A DNA stretch of 64,000 bases from Chlorella sorokiniana (Eukaryota > Chlorophyta > Trebouxiophyceae > Chlorellales > Chlorellaceae), in the NCBI GenBank assembly GCA_025917655.1, contig CP084613.1, positions 2,544,001 to 2,608,000 on the forward strand, given 5' to 3'. Below the pieces are notes generated by a model. It saw nothing but the letters and a program-made list of their open reading frames with translations. It searched no databases and had not been told where the DNA came from. Positions 46,172 to 55,842 of the stretch are shown here, piece after piece; position 1 is the first letter of the stretch; every line of letters begins with the position of its first letter. The position numbers and the translations under genes are program-made.

Positions 46172-48616
46172 ATGGCAACCACCACCTCAGGCGCTGCGGG
46201 GCTGGGCACCACCTCAGCTGGCATCGGGGCAGGCACCTATGGTGCGTGGAGCTTGAGGAGCAGGGCAGGGATAACGCCCGCTTTTCCGTGGCACCCGTGC
46301 CTTACAAAGCCACCTGCCTTGCGGTGCGCGCTGCTGACGCTGCAGGGCGCATCGTTTTGACGGTGAAGTCTGCACACAACATGCTGGACAAGGCCTGGCT
46401 GGGCAAGAGCGACCCTTACTGGTGTGTGACAAAGGGGTTGAGAGCCCTGCGGCCGCGGGGCTGCGCCAGCTTGCTGTCGGAAGCTGATCCAGCTCAGCAT
46501 GCGCGCTTTCACAGGAAGGTTGCACCCTTTCCCTGCTCCCACGCGCACCCCGTGCTCTCCCACCCAAATTTTAGCGTGATCCGCCTGGCTGATGCTGAAA
46601 TCCAGACCCACCACGTCAAGAACGCGGGCGAGCACTGCACCTGGGACGAGTCGGTGCGCTCTTTGTCCATGCTAAGCATCCCCGGTGCCCTGGACCCCCT
46701 GTCCTCACATGTTTGCCCGCTGCAACCGGCCGCAGTTCTCCTTCAATAACGTGGCTCCCGAGGACGTGGTGGAGTTCCATGTAAGCCGGTGCAGGCGGAT
46801 GACCGACATTCCAGCCGCCCTCTGGCTTTTGGCGTGTATGCAGTTGATGTTGCACTACAACCCTGCTGAGCAGCTGCTCGCCCATTGCGTCCAGGTTTAC
46901 GACCACAACCGCCTGATCAAGGATGCTCACATGGGGAGGGCTCCATGTCGCTGCGCCAGGTCAGAGGGCTCGTGCAATGAATGTCCAAAGCAAGGGCTGG
47001 GCTAGTGGCTCAGTCGATGCTCAGCAGCAGGCCCACCCAACCTCACACCCACCCAACCACATGTATATGAACTCAAACAAAACCACGCACACCTGCAACT
47101 GAATTTTAGGTGTTTGAGGAGGGCCAGGTAGAGACTCGCGTTCCGCTGACCACTCGCACCGGCACAAAGGATGCTGGCGAGCTGTGGGTGTCGGTGCGCA
47201 AGGAGGGCGGTGGCGTGAGTGGCGCTGAGACTGGCACCAAGGGCGTGGTGAGGCTGTTGGCCGGGCCTGTTTCCATCAGACACCTTGATTACCTGTTCCG
47301 TATGGCGATTTGGATGCTGCCGACCTCTCCCTTCTAATCAGTTCTTGAACTCGAGCCCCACCTCCTAGCAGGAATCGCTTTCCACGGGTGCGGCTGGCGT
47401 TGGCGCCACTGCCTCAGGCACCATGGGCATGGGTGCGGGCTACGGCTCCACGACCGAGCGCACCTCTGGCTATGAGCGCCGCGAGCAGGAGTACGAGCGG
47501 GAGGGCACCCGGGGTGCCGGCACCGCTGCCGTGCCCGCTGTGGCGCTGGAATCCAGCTCCCAGGCCGTGCCAGTGGTGGCCTCTGCTGGCGAAGAGGCAT
47601 CGGTGGTTAGGGAGGGCAGGGAGGAGGCGTGCGGACGCGAGTACTTCACCAAGGTGACAATGCGGGGTGGGTGTTGCCGGGAAGCGATAGCTTATTTGGA
47701 AGGTCGCCTGCTTTGCAGTTGCTGGATGATCTACACTTGCTCAGCACTGAAAGGCTTGGATGCACTCATGCCCCGGGCTGGTTCGGCCTGCCCGCACAGG
47801 TGGAGGATCGCCCCGTCATGAAGGAGCGCGTGACCCGCATGAGGGAGCACCACCCCGTGGAGAAGGAGTTTGTGGTGGGTGGCTGCGTTGCGGGAGCTTG
47901 CACTTTGCGAGCACACCTGAAAGAAAGAGCCTGCACTTTGCGAGCACACCTGAAAGAAAGTATCTCTCCTGCTGGGGCAGTCGGACAGAAAGTCACCATT
48001 GCCTCCGCTCCCATATGAATACACTGCCTGTAGGTGGAGACGCGCGCCACTGGTGCTGAGCGTGAGACAGGGGAGCGCCGTGAGGAGCACATGGGGGCCA
48101 AGGAGCAGGTGGTGGAGGTGGCACAGCCGGTGCAGGAGCAGCCAACCGCCGAGTACTACACAAAGGTGGGTGCGAAGGGTGGGGGCGGGGGGAGGGGGTG
48201 GGGTGGATGGGACGATTAAACAAGGTATGTCCATCCGGCAAGTTTCTGAAATGCTCCACACATATGCTAGTCGCAAATCCCAGCATGTCGTTATGCAGCT
48301 TGTCAATCTTGTGCATTGCCTGCCCACCAGGTGGAGGATCGCCCGGTCGTGAAGGAGCGCGTGACCCGCATGAGGGAGCACCACCCCGTGGAGAAGGAGT
48401 TTGTGGTGGGTGGCCACTGGGGCTGATTTCACCCCCTTTCTGGAAGGCACCCATGTGGAAGGACACCATTGCATCAATGGCCACGTCTTGATGCACGTGC
48501 AGGTGGAAACGCGCGCCACGGGTGCTGAGCGTGAGACTGGTGAGCGCCGTGAGGAGCACATGGGTGCCCAGGAGCGCGTGGTCGAGGTGGCCCAGCCGCG
48601 GGCGCCCTGCGAGTGA
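46172..48616 (+). CDS. C2-domain protein with duplicated DUF2382-like repeats
   Basis: The N-terminal half is a C2 domain, likely binding membrane lipid with or without calcium: RIVLTVKSAHNMLDKAWLG, KSDPYCVIRLADAEIQTHHV, GEHCTWDESFSFNNVAPEDV, VEFHVYDHNRLIKDAHMG, VFEEGQVETRVPLTTRTGTK and GELWVSVRKEG. Small introns are removed cleanly (TATG|GGCGC, TACTG|CGTG, GAGTCG|TTCTCC, CCAT|GTTTAC). A Gly-rich linker (GTMGMGAGYGSTTERTSGYE) follows, then two copies of a 69-residue charged repeat: VEDRPVMKERVTRMREHHPV, EKEFV, VETRATGAERETGERREEHM, VVEVAQPVQEQPTAEYYTK. The second copy ends at TGA 48614-48616. The repeat resembles bacterial stress-related DUF2382/YsnF sequences; that comparison is from memory. 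A base is missing near 46934 (expected MGEGSMSLRQ). Confidence 0.7.
47800..48598 (+). repeat. Duplicated phase-0 exon pair
   Basis: A 75-nt exon (47800-47874) and a 132-nt exon (48034-48165) are repeated as 48331-48405 and from 48503 to the gene end. The 75-nt copies differ at only a few positions, while the introns between them differ in length and sequence. Both exons are whole numbers of codons. Confidence 0.85.
47901..47960 (+). repeat. Intronic 33-bp direct repeat (two copies)
   Basis: CACTTTGCGAGCACACCTGA and the next seven bases occur at 47901 and again at 47934, identical. They lie in the intron between the two exons of the first repeat pair. Confidence 0.85.
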
Positions 48617-49093
48617 GGTTGATTGGCACAGGAGATGCTCAAGTAACAGTAGAGTGCAGCAAAGTCGGCATGCATGGCCTAGCGGCTTGCACTAAACCCA
48701 ACGCGCCCCCTTTTGCTTTGCATCATTTGGATGACAATCTGCGCCTGCTTGGATCTTTCTTGACGGTGCCTTCATGTGTAAAATAAACTTGATCTGCTGC
48801 ACCTGATGCGTACCGCGCATTCGTACCACGAATGGTTGTGCCGTTTCCCCTGCGGTTCCCCTTGGTGCTGAAAGCAGCGTTGTACTGGCTCATTCCTTTC
48901 CAAGAATTGGTGCCGCCCTCTCTCTTTCGCTCGCTTGTCTGCGATTCAGCTCGGCCGAAAAGCCGCCTTGCCTGCTTTCATACGCTGCGGTGGGTTAAAC
49001 AAGACAAAGTTTGTTGGCGGCGTGTAGCATCATCTCGTCAGGATTAGGAAACAACTTTCTCCAGCATTGGCAGCAGTCTTCACTTTCTCCAGC
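48617..49093. other. 3' UTR and intergenic region before the Orai-like gene
   Basis: This holds the C2 gene 3' UTR and the Orai-like gene's promoter. It includes a TGTAA signal at 48777-48781. No further gene is seen. Confidence 0.5.
48777..48781 (+). terminator. TGTAA polyadenylation signal of the C2-repeat gene
   Basis: TGTAA within GTGTAAAATAAAC, 160 nt past the stop codon. Confidence 0.6.
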
Positions 49094-50580
49094 ATGGCTG
49101 GCGAGCTCATGGACACAGCGCAGGCCATCCTTGCAGCTAGTGATGCAGTCATGAACAAAGCATGGAGAGATGAGGACAGACTTTGGCGCAGGGACGACTT
49201 GGCCTTCCGGGAGCGGGAGGCGGAGTTCATGTGCGTTGCCACCGTGAAGGTGCATTTGTTGGCATTTGTAAACACTGGCAACACAATGTCTGCTAGAGAT
49301 GCCTTGACCAGGGTTTGGCTCGCAGGCAGCAGCAGGAGGCCTGGCGGCAGGAGGACTTGGTGCAGCGGGAGCTGGAGAATGCGCGGCACCTGTGGGGTCG
49401 GTATGTCGAAAAAAACAGGTTTGTTGCTGCAGCGTAGGGAGCTTTGCTTTTCACAGTTGCATTCCAGCAAGTCAATGGCTGCTTTTGTCAACCCAACATG
49501 CCTCCTTCTCAGGCGGCGCGCCTAGCATGCCCCTTGCTCAGGCGCGATGTGGAGGAGCGCGCCGAACAGTTGAAAGCCATCAGCAACTTGTCGGCTCTGA
49601 TTGCTGGCTTTGCCCTCGTCTCATTCCTCCAGTTTGAATTTGCGGCAGATGCAGCCTCGGAAAGCGTGCAGTTGGCGTTTGGCGTTTCCGTCGCGCTTAC
49701 AGTGCTCCTGGAGGCCAACGCAATGGTCATCTGCACTCTGATCCATGCGTCTATCCTGAAAACCGGCCGCTCCTACGTGTCGTCGCAAGAGAGGCCGATT
49801 TCATGGCTCGCGCTCGCCAGTTTGCGGCCAGGTGCGATGGGGCGGGCGCTCAGGGAGGAGGTGCATAGGCAGGATCAAAGCTGTCGGCTGGATGGCTCTT
49901 ACACGGCTGTTGGCTGGTTTGATGATCCCAAGCTGTTCTGCGGTTTTCAGCGAGAAAGCACTGCTGACATGAAGCGCCTTGCCCTCCTCCGTGCTGCAGC
50001 TACCAGCCCGGTGACCGCCCGCCGGCGCCACGCCGCAATTTCACGTCGCACTGGCGTTATGCCTGTGAAGGGCAGTGGCGCATTGCTTTTATCATGTTCA
50101 GTGCTGGCATCCCTGTGTTCTTTGCCAACATGGGTACGTCTTGCCATTGGATCTGCGGAATGGGGGAGCAGGGGCCGGAGCATTTGCAGGAAAACCCTTG
50201 CCGCTCTGCATCCGACAGCAGCTGATTGCGCCTGCAGCGTTGGCCGCCTGGATTAAGTTTCCCTACTCTGTGAAGACGGCGGGCACCATGACAGCTGTGA
50301 TGGGGGCGGCGTTCCTCTACTTCCTGCTGGCACAAAACCGCTGGTCCTGGCACCTCATCGGTCGGCGGCAACAAGAGCTAGAGGTGGGCTCTGATGGCAC
50401 TGGTAACCAGATCCTGACGTGCATTGTGCGCCAACCTGCCTGTATGTGCGTGGTGCTTTGCAGGAGGCCCTGCCACAGCCGCCGCCTGCCTTGATGCCGT
50501 GGGATTGGCATCGGCGACCGGAGGGGGACCTCCATTGCAGCCAGCCGGCGGGGCAGCTTGCTCGCCAAGCGCAGCACTGA
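49094..50580 (+). CDS. Orai-like store-operated calcium channel homologue
   Basis: Orai proteins form hexameric plasma-membrane calcium channels. ATG 49094 begins a charged helical region (MAGELMDTAQAILAASDAVM, then QQQEAWRQEDLVQRELENAR). Splicing CAG|GCGCGATG gives RDVEERAEQLKAISNLSALI, then pore helix AGFALVSFLQFEFAAD, TM2 VSVALTVLLEANAMVICTLI, TM3 GQWRIAFIMFSAGIPVFFAN and TM4 TAGTMTAVMGAAFLYFLLAQ, with the conserved (W)IKFPYS-type stretch before TM4. The tail ends LARQAQH at 50580. Animal Orai1 motifs SALLSGFAMV and the WVKF region are matched. At the human Glu106 selectivity-filter position this protein has Gln, with Glu two residues later. One base seems missing near 49790 (SSQEEADFMARARQFAA expected). 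Orai homologues are known in green algae. Confidence 0.8.
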
Positions 50581-50858
50581 CATACCTGAATCGCTCATGG
50601 CATGAAATCAGCTCCTGCACTAGAAGCCCGGCTGGCCGACATCCCTAGCCAGGACAAAAGCGCTGGGCGCTGGGTGCGTCATGCAACCCCACCCATCCGA
50701 TCGGCTTGTTTGCTGTATTGATCACTGCATGACTCGAGTACAAGAAGTGACGCAATTCAAAAAGGCGCTCTGCAACCATCAAAGTGACTTCACAAACACC
50801 AACAAAGCTGGGCAGCCGGCACTGTTCCACCAGCATTTCTACAGTAATTCGCACGACA

Positions 50859-51637
50859 ATGTTGCGATTTGCAATCAGCTGCAATGCCCTACAGCCGAGC
50901 CAAGCCTTCTTGGGGTCGCAGCGCTTTCCCCACCCAGCAGGGCTCTGCTTGAGGCTGCAACGGTGCAGATCAGGAACTCAGGTGGTAGCCAGTAGCATCA
51001 GCGGCGCCAGCAGCGAGCAGGCACGGCAGGCCTGCCCACCACCGCCGGCTGCTGCAGCACACCTGCTGCAGCGAATGCTGGCAACCCACAGCCTGGCTGA
51101 CGGCAGCACGCTGCTTATGATCGCAGCTCTGATTGGCACACTGCTCCTGGGCACGGTTGAGCCTGCAGCAGCCGCGCATGCAGGCGGGCACCAGTCGCAG
51201 CTGCTGGGCGACGTGAGTGAGAACGCCGACTTTTGGGGCAATGTGCTGCGCTATGTGTCATACTTCTTCTCCGTGCTGCTGGGAACCGCCTACATTGCGG
51301 TGCGCCCCATCTTGGAGCTTATGAAGAAGCCTACCACAGCGGTGCTGGTGCTGGGTGGCCTGGCAGGCCTCGTCTACTTTGTGTCGTTCACCGTGCAGGC
51401 GCGCCGCGGCTCGGGCGGGCAACCCTGGCGTGCTTGCTGCGGTCTGCTGGCTCGTATGAAGCTGGTGTTGAGCATAAATTGCCCAATGCCATGCTGTAAG
51501 CCTGAGCGGCCCGGTGCAGCTGTCCCCAAGCCTGTCCCTCCCCCTTGTCACCTCCACTGCCCAGCCTGCAGGCCATGCTGGGCCTCAGCGACCCGATTGA
51601 CTACACCGCTTCCAGCATTGTGACGCCCCTATCATGA
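50859..51637 (+). CDS. Ycf33/DUF565-like protein, nuclear-encoded plastid membrane protein
   Basis: Ycf33 is a small conserved membrane protein of cyanobacteria and plastids with no established function. ATG 50859 (MLRFAISCNALQPSQAFLGS) begins a transit peptide of over 60 residues. A hydrophobic segment follows, LLMIAALIGTLLLGTVEPAA, with an Ala-rich AAAA site that looks like a thylakoid-transfer signal. The Ycf33-like core is ADFWGNVLRYVSYFFSVLLG, AVRPILELMKKPTTAVLVLG and GLAGLVYFVSFT. The final exon encodes AMLGLSDPIDYTASSIVTPL and stops at 51635-51637. The last intron may be GC-AG (CAG|GCGCGC) or may use the GT six bases earlier. In many algae the gene is still in the plastid genome, so this is probably a gene transferred to the nucleus. 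Confidence 0.65.
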
Positions 51638-52053
51638 TAGGCAGCAAGGACCCTTGTTGGAGATAAGAGCTGGGTTTTAGAAATTGTGCAGCCAAACATT
51701 CATGCCGGCAGTGTGGCCAGGGATATCCCCATTACACCTGGAAGGCTTGCTGTATGCTACCCTGCACTCGATAAGCGATGTGTCGGTGTTTTTAACAAAG
51801 TTGGAAGGTTGGTCATGCCCCAAGGAGCGGAATTTACGCAAAGCGTTGTGACATGGCAAGGATTGGCAGTAAGGGTCGCCTGTGGGCTGTGCAACTGCAG
51901 GCTGCACTCCGCACACCCTCTACTTCCCTGCTCTGCTAGTGGCAATGGGGCGCAGCCATCACCCATCGTTGCCTGAAAATGAAACAAGTACAAGCTGGAT
52001 CTGAGCGGGCAGGCTGGACCGCTCTGCCGAGCTGCATCCGCTGGCGAGCTGCA
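51638..52053. other. Convergent intergenic region
   Basis: Lies between the Ycf33-like stop (+) and the ATP synthase subunit stop (-). It contains the two 3' UTRs; nothing else is supported. Confidence 0.45.
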
Positions 52054-52482
52054 TCAGTGCTTGGGGTTAGCAAACTTGCTGTTCTTCACATCCTCATCTG
52101 CAGGAAGCACACTCAACCGATGTTTCAACAAAACTCCCAAAACTCTGCCCAGACACACATGCCCGACAGGAGACACGCCACTTTCGCGCCCAGGAGGGCC
52201 GGCTCACCGGTCACGCTGCCCGCCACCTTGACGAAAATATAGCTTGTGCACGCGAAGCCGAATACAAAAGGCCACCTGCAGTATGTTGTTCTAATTCTTG
52301 AGACCACAGGGCGGGAGCAGCTTGGGAACGGCCAGCCCAACCCACAGCCTGCTGCAGTGGATAGCCGTGGGGCCCAGTCGGGAACCTGCTCGGCCGTGTG
52401 CTCACATTTCCTTGACGCTGCGAGTAACCGTGGCCAGCGCCGGCTCAGTGCTAATCGCGTGCAGCGGGAATTTGGGCGGCAT
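52054..52482 (-). CDS. Mitochondrial ATP synthase 6 kDa subunit (plant MtATP6-type)
   Basis: Plants have a small single-span F1Fo subunit with a conserved WPF-GFA core and a C-terminal (E/D)EDxKNSKF motif. Here three exons on the minus strand, 52482-52406, 52275-52208 and 52097-52054, total 189 nt and encode 62 residues. Exon 1 gives MPPKFPLHAISTEPALATV and TRSVKE. The AT|G split codon joins exon 2, MWPFVFGFACTSYIFVKVAG, which is the membrane span. ACCG|ATGAG joins exon 3, VTDEDVKNSKFANPKH and stop. All splice sites are GT-AG (two acceptors read CTGCAG) and both joins keep frame, which supports the model. The N-terminus is longer than in land plants. Each exon is too short to be found by open-frame length. 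Confidence 0.85.
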
Positions 52483-52687
52483 CGCGGCCCCTCCTCTGTT
52501 GCTGTAAGTAGAGGTGGTGGCAGAGGAACCTGACCAAGCGCTGGGCACCAGGGTTTGCTGCCCACACATCATAAGGCCCCTGAAGGCAGGACAGCCCAGC
52601 GTGACGTACAATTGGGTTGGGGTCCTATGCAGGAAGCCTTCTTTCACATAACTTCTGTATGTAATTGATACCGCCACGCTGCACGAC

Positions 52688-53847
52688 TTATGAGATGCGG
52701 GCCTCGCCAAGGGACGCAACGGTGACGGGGCCGGCGGTAGTCAACATGGGCTGCCCGTCGAAGCCTGCCACGCGCTCTGCATTGGTACGAAGAAGCGGCT
52801 GAACCTGATCCCACAGCTTCTTCTTCTCCACCTGCATGAAAGGTTATTGTTTGCTCAAGTTACATGGGGGCATGCTCGCTCTACGGTGTAAAGTGACAGC
52901 ATTGGATCGCCTGTTTGGTGCTGCTAGAACACTCTAGAACACAGGCAAATGAGTGTTCAACCCCTTCTTTGGGCAAGAACAACCACAGACAGCTTTAATA
53001 CACCCAATGCCCACCTGGTTGGGCTTGGCGGGCTCGTCTTGTTCTGTGACATCGCCAAACCACACGCGCTCGCCCACGGCCGCGCCCTCAGGTGGCGCCA
53101 GTGGCTCCACAACGCTGTGCTCCTCATTGCTGGCACACAGCACCATGCCATTGCTTTTGATGCCGCGCATGTTGCGGGGCTTCAGGTTGGCAATGATCAC
53201 CACCGGGCGGTTCTGGGGGTGGTAGCGGGAGAGGCCAATGACAACAGAAGGCTGGATGCCGAACAAATCACAGGAGGTCACAGGATGATTCCTGCCAAAC
53301 GCGTAGCCGTATCCATGCCTGCCCCAGACAGGGCCGTCACCCGCCCCACCTGCATCTCCTCCAGGGGCACATACTTGACAAGGCCGCTGACAATGGTGCG
53401 TGGCCCCTCAGCCTCCCCACGTCAATCTGCTCAACATACAGTGAGTCCGCATCTGGGTGCTTCTCACAGCTGATGATCTTGCCAACACGAATGTCCATTT
53501 TGGTCACATCGGGCAGAGTGGCCGTGGCTTCTGCCAGGGCTGCAGCAACAGCCGTACACGCAACGCACTTGAGACTTTAGAGAAAACCACAACCTTTGCA
53601 GTTTGCAGCGCACTTGAGACATTAGCGAAAACCACATCCTTTGCAGTTTGGGGTGGGTGAAGCAGCTCACCAGCCTCCGTCGCTGCAGCGGCACGCACAG
53701 CACGCGACACGCAGCGCTGCTGCTGCACCCTCCAGATGGACGTGCGGCTGCCGGAGACCAGGCAGCACGAACATTTCGCAAGGTAGGCTGCAAGCTAGCA
53801 ACCGCGCCAAGTGAACGACATGTGTGGGCAGCGCACCGGGCAGCCAT
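52688..53847 (-). CDS. EMAPII/Arc1-type tRNA-binding domain protein
   Basis: The protein carries an OB-fold tRNA-binding domain as in Arc1p, AIMP1 and the C-termini of plant methionyl-tRNA synthetases; such proteins tether tRNA to synthetases. ATG 53847 ([19 protein letters not shown]) gives an Arg/Ala/Ser-rich N-terminus that could target an organelle. The domain reads [102 protein letters not shown] and [20 protein letters not shown], ending [10 protein letters not shown] at 52688. A base is missing in the CCCC run at about 53415 (expected [10 protein letters not shown]). No synthetase catalytic domain precedes it in the window. Confidence 0.88.
53565..53654. repeat. 45-bp imperfect tandem duplication in an intron
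   Basis: GCACTTGAGAC(T/A)TTAG(A/C)GAAAACCACA(A/T)CCTTTGCAGTTTG occurs at 53565 and 53610, with a few substitutions. It lies in the first intron of the tRNA-binding protein gene. Confidence 0.85.
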
Positions 53848-54017
53848 ATTGTAGGGAGTGCTTGCTGAACGAGTGGTCTTCAAAGAATTCTACTGGAATC
53901 CAGGAATGGTGATAGCCTGCTGCAAATACTAGCTCTCATCCCCGATGTCCTGCTGATGTACATGCATTGCGCCTGGGCTCACAGGACCCAACCGCATTGC
54001 CCTGCAAAAGGCAATCA
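53848..54017. promoter_or_regulatory. Short bidirectional promoter, tRNA-binding protein / EF-P
   Basis: Only 170 bp separate the start codons of two divergent translation-related genes, so both promoters and 5' leaders must overlap here. No named element is visible. Confidence 0.6.
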
Positions 54018-55255
54018 ATGATGAGGGGCCTGCGTCAGCTGCTGCACCTGCGCAGTCTTCTGTTCAGCACTGGAGAGGTGTTGGGCCCAGGTGCAGTGTC
54101 AGGGCAGGCACTTCCCAGTCTATCAAACACACTGCAGCAGACTGCAGGATTGAAGAAACAGGCGAATGAGGTATGCTTGACATTCCTGGCTGCCGCACTG
54201 TTGACTGCACTGTTGACACTCGCTTTGCATTTAATGCGCAGCTACGGACAGGAAACATCATTGAGCACAATGGTAGACTCATGCAAGTAGTGAGCCTTCA
54301 GAACAGAGCCATGGGGGTGCGCTGCGTCGTCGCCGAGCGCCTGTTATTTAGGGTTTCACCACACTGTCTTGCTCGCTCGATCACGTGGCACCGCGAGCCT
54401 CAAGGGCCCCTTTCTTGGGACCAAACCCCGCATGAGCTGCAGCGTCAGCTGGGAAATGTGAACTTTGAGTTGCGCGATGTGGTGACCAAGAGCAAGTTCC
54501 CCGCCAAGTTCCGCCCGAACGACCAAGTTGAATGTGTGCGCCTGGAGGGTAGGAGATTCCAATGCCTGTACACTGAAGGTGCGAGGTTGTGGGCCAGGCT
54601 ATGTCGCTGTTGCAGGTCACTCGCATGAACGGCGTGCGCTGGCCGGCTGGCACAGTCTAGCATGTCAATGAAATGCAGTGAGCAATTTTGTTATGCTGGT
54701 AGCAAGCAAGTGCCTCTTTCGCCTTCCCCAGCAGGCAACCAGGTGCACTGCATGGACCCTGACACGTATGAGCAGCTGGCAGTGGAGCGGTGCGTTCCTT
54801 TGCCGCTTGCAGCACAGCCCATATGCACCATGGCTCTGCTGTGCACCCTGACTAGCCATCTGCACACCTGCAAGCCTGTGATGGTTGTTTGTGCTGCAGC
54901 AGCCCCAGCATTGCTCCAGCGTGACCATTGCGCCATTGAACAGTCACTCCCACCTGCACGTCCTTCTTGCAGCGAGGTGTTTGGCAGTGGAGCACCCTTC
55001 CTGGTGGAGGGGCTGGAGCTGACGCTCAACTTCCATGGCGACGATGCGGTGACGGGGGAGGTGCCCGTGCATGTCAAGCTGCGGGTGGCGGAGGCAGCGC
55101 CCACCATGAAGGGCGAGACAGCAGCGCCCAGCTACAAGCGTGCTGTGATGGAGGGTGGCGTCGAGGTGCAGGTGCCGCCGTTCGTGCAGACCGGTGACGT
55201 CATTGTGGTGAACACTGAGGAGCGCAGCTTTGTGCGTCGAGCAGACAAGGAGTAG
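54018..55255 (+). CDS. Organellar elongation factor P
   Basis: EF-P relieves ribosome stalling at proline-rich and similar sequences. ATG 54018 (MMRGLRQLLHLRSLLFSTGE) begins a short Arg/Ser-rich leader suited to plastid or mitochondrial import. The KOW-like N-domain shows NAQLRTGNIIEHNGRLMQ, then RQLGNVNFELRDVVTKSKFP and KFRPNDQVECVRLEG. The central OB domain shows GNQVHCMDPDTYEQLAVER and GSGAPFLVEGLELTLNFHGD. The C-terminal domain shows VPVHVKLRVAEAAPTMKGET, EGGVEVQVPPFVQTGDVIVV and NTEERSFVRRA, matching bacterial EF-P domain III. The stop is at 55255. I could not place the exon carrying the modified-residue loop of domain I (54300-54430), so the modification type is unknown. Confidence 0.88.
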
Positions 55256-55842
55256 GTCACCAAATGCATGTTGGAGACCCTGGGCCGCCCAGCATATGCT
55301 GCAGCACCTGTCACGCTGCTTCCATTGATAGCTTGACAAGATGTGGCTTGCAAAGCAGCAATGCAACAAGTGAGCAGCGCTAGAGTGCAGGGCAGTCCAA
55401 GTCAAGAGCAGGAGGCACGTAAAGCGAGTCATGGAAAGGGCGGTAGAGCAGAGGGAAAGAGGGGTGCAGATGACAGCTTGCACACTCAAAATGGCTGGAC
55501 AGCCTACGGCTGCACCAAACGAGCTGTGGCGATGCACGCGCCCAGTGTCTACCCTTGCGTGGGCGGGTTTAGGTAGGTGGGTTGGGTGTGGAGCACCCAG
55601 AGCGACAATCCAGACATGACGTGAAAAAGTCGGCAATGCAGATGAGGATGACCAAGAGTTTTTTTGTATTTTGCGTATGGAGGGCTACTCGCAGGAAAAT
55701 CAGCCCAGCACATCAAACACCGACAGCATGGCGGGGACGTCAACACACGTAGGACATTCCTGGCAAGCGGGCTGCCCAGTCAAGATAGCCCATGGGCAGC
55801 GGACGCAAACACGCCTGACGCCCATGGGCAGCCTGCTGCTCA
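55256..55842. other. Convergent intergenic region
   Basis: Lies between the EF-P stop (+) and the stop of the unidentified minus-strand gene. It is about 590 bp with no convincing coding frame. Confidence 0.45.

Noticed and set aside
47800-48616. Transposon or CRISPR-like repeat
   Set aside because: The repeated units are coding exons with proper splice sites; there are no spacers of constant length, terminal repeats or transposase.
49094-51637. Orai-like and Ycf33-like genes as one transcript
   Set aside because: The Orai-like frame has its own stop at 50580 and the next ATG (50859) begins a distinct transit peptide.
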